In this document: in pieces, positions 41,201 to 51,909 of the stretch
Layout: every line of letters starts with the position of its first letter
How positions within the stretch are numbered: the first letter of the stretch is position 1
Assembly: GCF_000003815.2 (NCBI RefSeq)
Contig: NC_049984.1
Span: forward strand, 22,640,385 to 22,704,384
Direction of reading: 5' to 3'
From: Branchiostoma floridae
Lineage: Eukaryota; Chordata; Leptocardii; Amphioxiformes; Branchiostomatidae
DNA: 64,000 bases
Made by a program: the position numbers and the translations under genes
Notes under the pieces: generated by a model
What the model saw: only the letters and a program-made list of their open reading frames with translations
Databases searched by the model: none
Told to the model about the DNA's origin: nothing

Positions 41201-43132
41201 AAATGATACTATCAACCTTCCTGTGCCTGCAGGATTTCTAGCATGAATGGAGTACTGACATTTGTTAAGTACAATTGTGGCATTCCTTATCATCTTATTT
41301 ACCTCACCATTAATATCCTTACATGTGCATATGTGCCTGTTGTGATGTTTTACGTAGTGTTTCACTAACTCATACCATTTACTAACAAGAGTCTGAAAAC
41401 TCAAACCTGCTTGAAATATTTTGTTTTGTGATGGTGCGCATGGTGTGTTGTGGGGGTTGATATGGTTTGACGTTTGGAAAAATTATTCCATCATTGTTCT
41501 TAAGTTATATATCTACCTATGGTAAACAGTCAGATCCAAAACTACACCTTTCTGATGTCCTCACCATTTCATTTTTATTTCTTATTGTTACACCTGCACC
41601 TGGCACATACATTGTATCTCAATGTGTATATAATGGTTCACACCATACAGAGGTGACAGCGATGGTCACAGTTGCTCTTTTTTGCTCCTTGGAAGATTTT
41701 GACCAGAATGCCCCAGCAGTTCTAGAGCAAGCTGCTAGAGGGCCCAAACATACAACACTTCTTCCTTACACCACAAGCTATGTGCCACCAAAAAATCAAG
41801 ACCACAGCATATCCATGTCAAAAGATACAAAAATCCAAGTTCTGTTGCAGTACCAAGGTCACACACCAGGGGATCCAAAATTGACTTTGACCTTCGTCTT
41901 TCAAACACCTACCCAAATACCAAATATCATTACAATCCATCAACAGGTTCTAAAGTTATGCTGACCACAAATATGTGGAAACACAAACAGACACACACAC
42001 AGACACACCAAAAACTATACCTCCATTTTTCATGGAGGTAAATATCATCACAATCACACGTTCTGTTCTGGAGATATAGCACTGGAAACGACCCTTCCAC
42101 ACACTCCCATGCTACTGAAAACACAAAACAGATGTTACAGCTGCTAGCTGTCCCCAAGGAGGTTGAGACAGAGGGAATGAGGCCAGATCACTCCATAACA
42201 GGAAAAGGGGTGTAAATATTTTTTTTAAACGAACCACAAAACAACAGCAAACTTCTAATCTACTTAATAGCACAATAGGTCACACACTCTATCCCCATAG
42301 CAAAGGAAATCGCAATCCATCCAGAGGTTCTAAAGATATAGGTCCGGAATCACAAAGATCCCTACCAGAAACAGTACATGCTTTTTTCAAGCATGTAATT
42401 ATGCTGATATTGAATACAACTAATGGAAGATAGGGCCTTCTGATAGTCAGTGATGCAATTTCGGAACATTTTCAATGTCACCAATATCTTTCCCTACGCG
42501 TGTTGCTGACTCGCTGTTTTCCAGCATCTTGCCCTACAGGTTACACAATGTTCCGTGGAACCTGCTACAAGGCCTTCAACACACGGAAGACCTTCAGCGA
42601 TTCGGCCGCGGCCTGTGGTGAAGACGGCGGCACCCTCGCCATGCCCCGAGACGCTGAGACCGACGCCTTCCTGATCTCCCTGCACAGTGGCAAGAGGCCC
42701 TTCTGGTTCGGCCTACACGATCAGCGCGAAGAGGGAAGCTTTGAGTGGGTGGATGGTTCTGCACTTGGGACCTACAACTCCTGGTGTCCGGGAGAACCAA
42801 ACAACTATCGGGGCAGGGAAGATTGCGTTCTTCATAATTCTGAAGACGAGTGGAACGACGCCAAATGCAACAGGAAGTATCGCTTCATCTGCCAGACTGT
42901 CCCAGGTACTGGCTATATTACATAATGTCCCATTTCCTGATAAAATGCCACAACTTGATATTCATCGGACTAATCTCATGAGACCATGTGTGATGCTCTT
43001 GTTAAACCATGTAAAACACATCACTCCACATCTCATTCCTGCCATTTCTGTTCATGTTTTCCAGGACGTCCATTGGCGACTGGCGGAACTCTCACCACCA
43101 ATGTGCTGCGGCTTTCCGACCATCCGCAGTAA
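38209..43132 (+). CDS. Type II membrane C-type lectin with 17-residue stalk repeats (frame-broken)
   Basis: Proposed exons: 38209-38284, 39457-41122, 42525-42905, 43065-43132, joined in phase 1 throughout. The order is a short cytoplasmic tail, one transmembrane helix (SIAAGIAMVAMGLALLAFIN), a stalk of about 29 near-identical 17-residue repeats, a C-type lectin domain with EPN and WND calcium/sugar motifs, and a short tail. EPN predicts mannose-type ligand preference (family knowledge). Total 2191 coding bases, which is not a multiple of three. A 10-bp duplication at 39956-39975 shifts the frame in the stalk. Without those ten bases the length is 727 codons. Either this allele is null, the assembly is wrong, or splicing removes the lesion. 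The first exon is the least certain. Confidence 0.8.
39457..41122 (+). CDS. C-type lectin transmembrane and stalk exon
   Basis: The acceptor is ttttttgacag and the donor gtaagt. Basic residues (CRRALCSFIRSHRT) precede the membrane helix, setting type II topology. The stalk consensus is RQLSTPLDALKRDQDDM. Frame 1 runs to a stop at 39989 and the second frame runs from 39973 to the donor. The two overlap at the 10-bp duplication. Confidence 0.88.
39588..41075 (+). repeat. 51-bp coding tandem array, about 29 units
   Basis: Units are 51 bp (17 codons). Two are shortened to 14 codons (starting STT), and one short 7-codon insert reads RHYQGDM. Most units are identical or differ at one codon. Early and late units keep STTVDAL, while central units have STPLDAL. 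Because 51 is divisible by three, several other frames stay open on both strands. Confidence 0.95.
39956..39975 (+). other. 10-bp tandem duplication that shifts the lectin frame
   Basis: AGACGACATG occurs twice back to back. The comparable unit junction near 40470 has GACGACATGTCTACC with a single copy. The extra ten bases lead to a TGA at 39987-39989. Confidence 0.9.
42525..42905 (+). CDS. C-type lectin domain exon
   Basis: A full lectin domain in one exon. It starts SCPTGYTMFRGTCYKAF. FWFGLHDQREEGSFEWVDG precedes the sugar-binding loop, with WCPGEPNNYRGREDCV, then EWNDAKCNRKYRFICQ. The canonical Cys pairs, EPN and WND motifs are present, so calcium-dependent sugar binding is plausible. The acceptor is ttttccag and the donor gtactg, phase 1 to phase 1. 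Confidence 0.93.
43065..43132 (+). CDS. C-type lectin terminal exon
   Basis: It begins after ttttccag, phase 1. It encodes RPLATGGTLTTNVLRLSDHP and stops with TAA at 43130-43132. Polyadenylation candidates are AATAAA at 43307 and near 43526. Confidence 0.65.
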
Positions 43133-43324
43133 AACTGACCAGCAAAACATGAAAACTTGGATTATTATTATGATTAATATTGTTATTAAAGCAGAGGAAA
43201 TCAGCACGTGGTTCCCTGAACCTGTTTAAACTTTGAGTAGAAACTAACAGAGTAAAAATGTAAAGAAAACTTCACTAATAGAAATACGTTACCTCTGCTG
43301 TTTCACAATAAACAAACTTCCTTT

Positions 43325-43970
43325 TGTTGTAGTAAATTGACGAGAAAAGCAAAATGCCAGAACTGGCCGCTGGTATTTATTGATGGAAGTTTATTTGTAA
43401 CAAGCCTGAACCAAGCTATAGTGATTTCCTTGCTGTTCTCCATGTTTGTAGACTGTGCTCATTTGAGCCTGGACCACTGAAAAAGCCACATTGACTTTGA
43501 TGAAACCGGTCTGTGTGATAGATTGAATAAAAGTTGTAAATGGGAACTCTGCGGATCCGGCTGTCTTACTGAGGGGTGACTGTGGTGAGAAAGATGTCGG
43601 TTAGCGTGAGGATCAGTCCGCTCAATATAAACATCTTTTGACACTGATCATTTAAACCACATGAGGCATGAAGGTATGGGACTTGCAATGCATTTGCGGT
43701 TGAGCTGAATGTGACTTATGTTAGTTGATTTGCATGGCTACATTATAGTATAGAGCGTGCTGTACTCAAAACTTTGTTCAACTCATAGCGTCATTTTCTT
43801 CACAAATGCGCCCGGGCAGAGCTTAGTCCTGCTTTATCAGAACAAATCCTTCATTGTTGTTCTTCCATTGGGAGGTTGGCTGCTTTGCGTCTGAAGATGT
43901 CGGAACAAAAATCAAGCCCATCAAATGGCTTCTCCTGGCGCCCATAGTTATATTGCACCGTTTCGTATTC
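43325..43970. repeat. Segmental duplication, copy B (lectin 3-prime flank)
   Basis: Similar to 33680-34650 in the same orientation, without the hairpin insertion. It begins just past the lectin AATAAA and probably includes the end of its 3-prime UTR. Similarity resumes at about 44110-44240. Confidence 0.8.
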
Positions 43971-44244
43971 CGCACACATGACAGCATTTGGAAAGTATGA
44001 ATAGATAAAGAAAAAAAACACTGTTACATGTGGTTTAAAACGTTCGAAAGGCCTTCTGTCGTTCTATTTTACATAGTCACTATATTTTCCTTGTTTCCAT
44101 GCCCCGAAGGTAAGCTTCTTTTCCCAGAAAATTAGTCTGCCTCTCGCAGAAAAACAAAAAGCCATCTTCAGCACGTCATACCGCGTCATCCCTGCAAATA
44201 TGGGCAAAGATATCCTCACTTCTTCAGACTTATCATGGCATTAT

Positions 44245-45425
44245 TGTCCATATTCATGCACCTTGACGTCGGCTGCGGTATTGTTTGCTTCTTAGCTGTA
44301 CAATACGGTCATATACGAGTAGGGGGAGGGGTCGAGGGCTGCCAGATCCTGTCCCTTATCGAAGAAGGACGGAAAACTGCTAAAGTGGGTTATAGAAATG
44401 TTGATGGGCCAAAATAATTGAAGAAAAAGTCAATAAAAAATATATATAAACAAGAGTGGGAGGGGGGGCAGAAAGGCTGTTGGATATTGACATGTCATGC
44501 GGTCTAACTATGTAAACAAAACAAAAAATAAACATAACAACACTTTAAACCCTGTCACCTACTTCCAATAACACTAAAATTGGCCTGCAAGAGACCCTCC
44601 ACACAAAGGATTAAGATGGATACACATCCCATGTGCAGCAGGATCCAAGGATGCGGCCATCTTGGATCTGACCCTTGACCTTGACCTAAATATACACAAA
44701 TATGCCCACGACTATTCTCTTTACGTCTTGTGCAGTTTGGTCTGTTTGATATTGCTGACGGTGGTACATTGGACAGACAAGGTTCAGAGAATGAAAATTA
44801 AGTGCCTTGCTAAATACAAAGTCACATATATACATGCTAACAATTTTTACTTCCTGTATTACTTCCTAATTACTGTGCACATTTCAACGAAGTCAGGTAT
44901 AATTTGCAACAGTATTTAGGGAAAAGCTACGCCTAAGCAAAATGAAGATGTAGATGTAACATCAACCCTCATAATTCCATCGGATGCCATAATACCACCA
45001 CATGGGAACAAATACACGAATTCAAAGTGATTTAAAAAGATGTCCCAAGGCAGCATTAGTAAACCCGAGGTATACACACTTAAGATATTTAGGTGTTTAA
45101 TACAATCTTGAAAAGGCCTCGATAACGATGTTTTTGTTATGTTGTGGTATCATGGCACCCGGTGGAAATATGAGTGTTGTTGTTGTTTTTTCTTCTAAAA
45201 GCCTGAGTACATATTTGCTCGTAATGTGCGCATTGTGAACTGACTTGTGAATCAGTATTAGCTAGACATGTTATTGTTCAAAGTAGGCTTCTGTATCTGT
45301 ACCTGTATAATAATCATCATTGACCTTCGGCGCAAAGCCACAGTTTCGGAGGAACTCGGCAAGGCAGATTCTGGACGTGTAACACCCCCCCCCCCAAGCA
45401 CCTGACTTTTGCTTGCAAGGCCATG
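44245..45425. other. Intergenic DNA, no gene seen
   Basis: Unique-looking, AT-rich sequence between the lectin flank and the NB-ARC gene. Only short unsupported open frames. 44650-44690 (GGCCATCTTGGATCTGACCC) resembles dispersed repeat sequence. Confidence 0.5.
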
Positions 45426-45429
45426 TATA

Positions 45430-45777
45430 TTTGGATGGCATTTTCATGGAACCCCAAAACTGATGTGCGAATAGAAGAAAAGCTTGGCCCAAAAAATGTA
45501 TGAAATACAAGAAAGTGTTCAGAAACGTTGAACAGATGTCTGAGCACCATACACTGAGTATGGAATACCGAACGATGTATTCTTCAATTTTGCTCTTTCG
45601 TGTCCTTTTCTTTGACCGGTATTTTTTTCAATGTAGGTCATAGTGAACTTTAAGCAACTATTTTTGTAGCTGCCTTGTACGTTTATCAGTATGCTTGAAA
45701 CGTTTTTTGTTTGGAAACGGCCAAAAAGTTGATGCGCGGGCGGATGTCATCCATGTAATCAAATCAAACTGGCCTAT
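45430..45777. repeat. GGCCA foldback element (copy 2)
   Basis: The right end GGATGTCATCCATGTAATC followed by AAATCAAACTGGCCTA matches the family at 60787-61248. The interior GTTTGGAAACGGCCAAAAAG also matches. It ends about 15 bases from the stop codon of the NB-ARC gene, on its 3-prime side. Confidence 0.7.
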
Positions 45778-45791
45778 GGCTATAACCTGTG

Positions 45792-48700
45792 TTACGTTTT
45801 GGTTTTTACTTTTTTAGTTGTCCTGATGTCCTGCTCAAAGACAGGCCCTCTCGCCTGAAACAAAACTTTCCTCACTTTGTAGTCGACTCCTATAACTTGA
45901 TCTTCTTTTCGCACAAAGCGGAAATTTTCTCCTTTGTTAGAAAGAGGTTGCCCAAGGAGCGTGCCATCATTTTGTTTTGATCCCAAGTCATAGAATCTGG
46001 CTTTGTTACCAAACAAGTGTAAAGTCTCCACAAAGTGGGTGAAGCATGTAATATCTAACCCACCATGCTCCAGAGAACAGTCTGCATATAGTAACAGGTC
46101 ATGTAGAATGTTCCAGTACCATAGAGTGGCGGGGAGGGGGGTGCCACAAGTTAGTATAGCTTCGAGTGAACCTCTGAAGGGAGCGTTTCCGCATGGACAG
46201 TCTACCTCAACAAAGGGATTCCCTGTGGCGTCTTGTACTAAACCATTCGTACTAAAAATACGCACAAGTCTGGAGATTGAATTCTCAAGTTTGTCCTTTT
46301 TTACGTTTCGCTTTCTTTCCTTTTTAACTTCAATAAGGGAATTGCCAAAAACACGTCTCATTTCATCATAGTTTCTAATAGCTGATTTAAGAATACTCCT
46401 ACAAAAGCCAAATCTGTCAACAAAGAAGCAGTCTCTAAGAATTTCAAACCTCTTTGCTTCGTCCGGATCCGTCGTATTTACCCAAGAAAATATCTGTTTT
46501 TCAAGACCTAGGTACGTCTTTACGGTATTTTCGAACTGAGCAATATCAGGAGGACTCGAGCTTTCCAGCCAGTCCAGAATTTTGTTGCCTTCAAAAATTG
46601 TCCTATTCAAGACTTTTATTTTCTCTGACCAAGTTTGGATTTCAAGGTTGAGTTTAATCGCGTAGTGACATTTATCTAATGTGACTTTGATTGGCCTTAG
46701 TTCCTTGCTTAAGTAAAATCTGTTCCAGACACCAGCTTTGAGGTTATTTTCTATGACAGCTACAGCATCTGATAGAGCTGCACATTGTTTTTCCAATAAC
46801 GACGAAGATTGGTCATGGCTTGACGTAAGATCTACCGTTTGTCCTACAGCTTTCCTGAGCAGACGTGCTATGGCTGTAGCCTGATACTTTGCACTCACGT
46901 CAACATAAATCGCGCGGTGAGCTAAAGCCCGCATGGATTCCTCGTGTTGATTCTTGTAGTTGTTTACAAACTTCAAACTACTAAGAGACAAAACACTTTT
47001 AAGAACTCCTAGATCCCCTAGCAAGTCGTGCCAGTCATTACGAGCAAATTCTACAATATCGAATTCTTTACTTTCTCGGGGCAGTCCTAGCATTGCATCG
47101 AAGTATGTGTTTGTACAAGAAGATGTTTCCATGTACCGGTAGTGCATTAAGAGCAGTTTTCTTACGACCTTTGTAGCTTTCTGTATGTTACTCCAGTAGT
47201 TTTGTAGAAGCTCTCTTGACTCGTGTATCAGGAGACAACACCGCATTGACCGTAACTGGAGGTCTTCTGAACTGTCAAGGCACTTGACATCCTTACACTG
47301 CTGTAAGTGATGCAGTAGCTTCTTAAAATATGAAGCATCAAAATATGTAGCACCGTCAAATCGCATGCGATTCTGGAATTGCGGATGAAGAAACCTCCCT
47401 ACAATATTAACCATTCTTCCCAACCCTCTCCAGTATTCCTTCTGCATAGCATTTCGTGCTGGATTTGGCTTTAAGAGATTTTCCAAATTCTCGAATGTTT
47501 CTTCGCTTATATACGTCACGATGTTGGAATAGAAGGAAAACGGCATGTCAGAATAGTTGACATGGTCTAGTTTTCTGCTTTGGATAAGTCTCTTGTAAAT
47601 CGAGGAAGCGGTGTTCTCTAGAGACGCAGCGATATGGTCAAAATCACATGAATCTTTAGCTGTATTTTGGTCCTCCGCCTCAGCTATACATGTAGCCTGT
47701 TCCCAAGACAAATTATCCGCTATGTCCACTAATAAGGCAACCGGTACGTTGCCGTCGAACAGACACGGCAGTAGAGTGTTGTCAAGAAAGCTCACATGGT
47801 CCAGAAGGCGACAGCACAGATTCTGAATAGAACCAGGTCTAAAGAATAGCATCATCTGAGCGTGAAGGAAAAAGGAAGCCTCCTCACACGCGCCCCATTG
47901 GCAGAGAAACTCAGTGGACTTGTTAAAGAATGCGGATGAGCTGGCAATGGGAACTAACGTTTGATACTGTGCAACATTCAGGGCTGCATAATGGATATGT
48001 GCCATCAAAAACTCTGCCTTAACCCTAGAGATGTTCCTATGGCTGGGTACGTATGTGGAATACATCAAGGCATTTTCCAAATGGTTGATTCTCAAGGATT
48101 CGTTCATTTCTGCCACAACTACCTCCTGCACTATCCTGTTCACACTGAAAGCACACGGCTTGAAGGCGTGGCAAGGAGAGGCCAGGGAAAATCTCTCCAG
48201 GACTGATACCATTTTCTTCGTATCTAAGTTATCCAATTGCCGAGAAGTACTGAAAAGTTTTGAAAAGGTTTTACTGTTGGGTATGGGGCAGGGGATACAG
48301 TCAGGGCCCAAAAATGATGTCGTGTTCAAAAGGTTTTCGGCGTTACTGGACAACTGTGATACGTACTGAAAAGTGATGTCAAACGCTCGTCGTATCGTTC
48401 TGTTTGTGAATTGTACGATATCCCCTTCATCCAGCAAGTCTACCTTCTCAGTCGCGTCCCCCCTTACGTATTTGTCATGATATTCTTTAACTGAGCAGCC
48501 AGTTTCTTCTATATATGCATACGCAAACTGCAAGGCAAGCGGGTGGTGTCCCAAAGACCGACTTAGACCTTTGATTTCCCTTCTATCCTCTTTACTGCTA
48601 GGTCTAACCGTTTTGTTGAACAGTGCCTGGGCTTCAGTCTCGCTGAATGGAGAAAGACTGACCACTGCGATACGCTCCATATCAAGTCTTTGGTATTCGT

Positions 48701-49153
48701 TAGAAGTCAGTAGAACATGACTGGTTTCTGTGAGGGTGTGGGGGAGTAAGGACTCTAAATCTTTCATGGTCTCCCTCACTGCCTCGTCAGCTACTAAGAT
48801 CCAATGCTTGGAATTTGTCAAATGGTTCTTTAAGTGGGATTTTACAGACTCACAATTTAGATCATCTCTACGTTGCGCAGATACTGGAATCTCCCTCCCA
48901 CTAACAAACACGCCGTACTGGCTGATACTGGCACACAGGTCGCCCTTACTCGCTAACCTGACCCAGAACACCCCACCAGGGTACCTCTCCACACGTCTGT
49001 GCCCGTACTCAATGGCCAGAGACGTCTTCCCGACACCGCCCAGTCCCTTGATGAGGCAGGTCTGGTTCTCCTGAAGACAGGCGTCGATCCTCTCGAAGAC
49101 ATCTTCCCGTCCCACGAACGTCTTGAGACGACGGGGGAACACTGACAGTGTTT
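45792..49153 (-). CDS. NB-ARC NTPase exon with long helical C-terminus
   Basis: The acceptor on the minus strand is tttctgttacag, and the stop is at 45792-45794. 1119 residues in one exon. It opens ETLSVFPRRLKTFVGREDVF, the usual entry to an NB-ARC, then P-loop GLGGVGKTSLA and GHHPLALQFA. The sensor-1-like TSR position reads TSN and the winged-helix His position reads Asn (SVNRIVQ). An unspliced frame upstream to 49196 adds 14 unrelated residues that I treat as intron. Confidence 0.93.
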
Positions 49154-51389
49154 CTGTAACAGAAATAGGCTGTCCGTTTAAATAACGACAATGCACTTTA
49201 TTTCATATCCGTTACTACCATGGCAATTTAATGCATCATATTAGATAGAAACTTTAAAAAAAAAGAGAAAAGCTATGCCATATTACATCTATATCTACAG
49301 TCTCTTCCGTCTTCTTGAAACGTGTGCAGGCAGAGTTGATTTTTTATCACATTTATTTAGCCCTGAAAAGTATTTTAGGACAGAAAACGTGATAGTTACA
49401 AAAGTTGTGATAACTTGTTTTTAACAGTCTCTATTAGTGAAATAATGTAATAGCACCCCACTATCACATGTAATAGCACCCCACTATCACATTATTTACT
49501 AGTAAATGATATATAGATGGTCTCTATTACTGAAATAATGTGATAGCACCCCACTATCACATTATTTCACTAGTAAGAATGGTAAGAGATAAAATTGTAT
49601 CTACTGGTTAAATAATCGGATATAATTGTGTCAATCATTATCACATGTGAAAGTAGTTAAAACGTTTTTCGACAAAAACACTTTTTGGAACTAAAATAAT
49701 GTGATAAATATACCGGGCTGTGCAGAGTTTTGCTGACGCATCAGGATCTAACCTAACAGTGTACATTATACGTCCGATTGCAAGGAATACCCGGAATTCT
49801 ACAGGAATTCTAATTTCTGCAATGCGCAATTTTGGAAGATGTTTGGAATGAAGTAAACAATACTCACCGTGTATTCTGGCTCCATCCGGAACCATGAAAA
49901 CCCAGACACAGATCATCAAACTGGTCAGGACGATGCCTAAAGCTCCAACTCCATTCATAGTCCATCTTCTCACCTCTGCAAAAGTACAAGTTACAAGAAT
50001 ATCTTGATTATGACAATGTTGGTAAGAATAGTTTCTAAATTTCATCCTTCCTCTTAATCGGTGTGGTTGCCCGTCGTCAAGTAAGTCGACGAACATTATT
50101 TGACGAAGGCTTGTAACTACGCGATATAAGGTATTTGGAAACTAAGGTAACGCCTTTACTTATACTGTTTGACCTTTATTACAATATAAGATACACACAA
50201 GCGAACAAGTCGTACTTGAGTAAAAACTCAAGACTGGTACACGTATGCTGTGGACGAGAAAAATGCACGAATAGACGAGAAAGAACAATTGTAGGACGGC
50301 AAAAGACTACAGTCAAACCCGTACTAGTGACAAAGATAATTCTTCCAATTGGCACAAGCATTAGGAAAATCTATAGTATAGTGGTCTGTTTTATGCCGTG
50401 CGCATGCAGTCCTCAACTTAACATTGAATCCGAAAATTTGGAGGTTCTTGTTTTACATGTTTTCAAGAGTCAGTGATCAAAGATTATTCGTGCATGTTTG
50501 AAGGGGCTAGCCGTTAATTTACAAACCCCAAGGACGCTTTCCGAGGCTCTTCTTCTTGATCGTCCCCTTCTCCACTTCTGCCTGCAGCCGTGCCCGAGAC
50601 TCTAACAGCTGTCTCACCAGGTGTGCATATGGGACTTCTTTAAGGCTTTTGACAAAGTCTTCGAAACCGTCATACGGCAAGTCTGTGGGGCAGCAAACAA
50701 AGGACGTGTGGGTAAATAAAGAGACTCTTTTCACACAACCTTTGGTTCATTCTCACCAACTTTTCGGTGACCGTCTGTTCCAGGGTAATCTTGCTGGTTC
50801 ACATTGTACTGCAGATATAGGTGTCGCTGCTTACAGTTACAGATGCGGTCACAGACGTTAAGTATTTGTATATGTACAGTGCTAGTGACTACTTTATACT
50901 TGAAGTGGTTTACAGGATGTTGCGGCGTCTGAGGCTGAACTTTTATCCAGTATTTATACCAGAATCCTTTGAGTTCAGTTAAGTTAAGACAGCATTGTTT
51001 GCCGACAAAGAGGAGACAATTATTGTCCAGAAGGGGGTGGATGATTTGCAAGCGTATAATTGTTCTTTTATGCTTCATTATATGACAAGCTAACTTCCCT
51101 GACAATTATCTACTGTTGGCCTTAAATTGGCGAGAACAATTCTCTCGCATATACACATTGAAGTCATCAAACCACAAAACCGTAGAAAGTGCGCAAACGT
51201 ACCCAGTAGTTTGTCTAGCAGTGCCTTGGTGCCTGCGAATGGCCCGTCGTTTTTCGCCTTGGCCCGGATGAACCCCGGGTCTCCATCCCTCCAGTTGACC
51301 GTGCTGTACCGCAGAACCAGGCCCGGGTTCATGTCACGGGCAATGTCGTCATAGCAGTCCAGGATAGCTTGACAGTGTAGAGGGTCCAT
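45792..51389 (-). CDS. CARD - transmembrane - NB-ARC NTPase protein, four exons
   Basis: Minus-strand exons: 51389-51203, 50682-50527, 49975-49868, 49153-45792. All junctions are phase 1, giving 1270 residues. Residues 1-110 look like a CARD (LLDKLLD, GFEDFVKSLKEVPYAHLVRQ). About 123-145 is a hydrophobic helix. From 160 a STAND/NB-ARC NTPase follows: Walker A GLGGVGKT (187-194), Walker B-like WILVADEA (268-275), LLTSN (298-302), GHHPLAL (352-358) and a winged-helix FSVNRIVQEVV (486-496). The last 750 residues look helical, without repeats I can name. CARD and NB-ARC proteins form oligomeric signalling platforms in death and immune pathways (family knowledge). A membrane helix between them is unusual. 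The exon 2 donor (gtttgt) is weak, so CARD and NB-ARC could be separate genes. No symbol assigned. Confidence 0.6.
49434..49575. repeat. Perfect stem-loops GAAATAATGTGATAG/CACCCCA loop
   Basis: 49532-49568 is a perfect 15-bp stem with loop CACCCCA. A diverged, partly doubled copy at 49437-49496 has the same CACCCCA loops. It lies in the intron between the TM and NB-ARC exons. Confidence 0.85.
49868..49975 (-). CDS. Transmembrane exon of the CARD/NB-ARC gene
   Basis: 108 bases between a minus-strand acceptor cttttgcag and donor gtgagt, phase 1 to phase 1. It encodes VRRWTMNGVGALGIVLTSLM followed by ICVWVFMVP. The hydrophobic run of about 23 residues is bounded by Arg on one side and Asp on the other. 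Splice phases fit both neighbouring exons. Confidence 0.7.
50527..50682 (-). CDS. CARD second half exon
   Basis: The minus acceptor is ctgccccacag. It encodes LPYDGFEDFVKSLKEVPYAH, then LVRQLLESRARLQAEVEKG and a basic tail KKKSLGKRPW. The proposed donor at 50526 is gtttgt. If it is not used, translation adds Leu and stops at 50519. Confidence 0.75.
50795..50875. repeat. GGTTCACATTGTACTGCAG repeat (copy 3, one arm)
   Basis: It matches the left arm of 28228-28413 (CTGGTTCACATTGTACTGCA, GTGTCGCTGCTTACAG). The right arm is not seen. It lies in the intron between the two CARD exons. Confidence 0.55.
51203..51389 (-). CDS. CARD first half exon with start codon
   Basis: The ATG at 51387-51389 opens MDPLHCQAILDCYDDIARDM. 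The exon ends KALLDKLL plus one base before gtacgt. An in-frame upstream ATG at 51494 would add 35 residues. The later start was chosen because the CARD begins there. Confidence 0.75.
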
Positions 51390-51719
51390 GTTGGCTACAG
51401 AACTTGGAAAGTTTTCTCTGTTGTACTTTGATTCTTCGGTAAAGGTTACAACACGGTGGAAAGTCCCGATGACACAATCGTCACAAACAGCCAATCACCT
51501 GCACCTATCTGTCAGGCGTGATCGGACTTAGAACTTCCCGAATGTGTATCGGGCACGTTCAGTCTCATTATGTACACATTCGTGACCTATCATCACGGAT
51601 TGGAAGCAAATGTTGACGTGACATTTCGACGTGCGGGTAACGTTAACTTTAGGTGAGGTGATGTCATTAAACTGCAAAGCATGGCCGATTAAAGCTGTAG
51701 CCCGACCTAGAATTTACGA

Positions 51720-51905
51720 ATTATGATTATTATGATTATTATGATTATTACGATTATTATGATTATTATGATTATTATTTGATTATTATGATTATTATGA
51801 TTATTATGATTATTATGATTATTATGATTATTATGATTATTATGATTATTATGATTATTATGATTATTATGATTATTATGATTATTATGATTATTATGAT
51901 TATTA
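51720..51905. repeat. ATGATTATT microsatellite
   Basis: A 9-bp repeat, nearly perfect, about 20 units, upstream of the CARD gene. The open frames it creates (IIM or NNH repeats) are not genes. Confidence 0.95.
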
Positions 51906-51909
51906 TAGT

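Noticed and set aside
41467-41964. 165-codon frame in the lectin intron
   Set aside because: Low-complexity hydrophobic sequence, no domain. It resembles dispersed repeat DNA and does not fit the phases of flanking exons.
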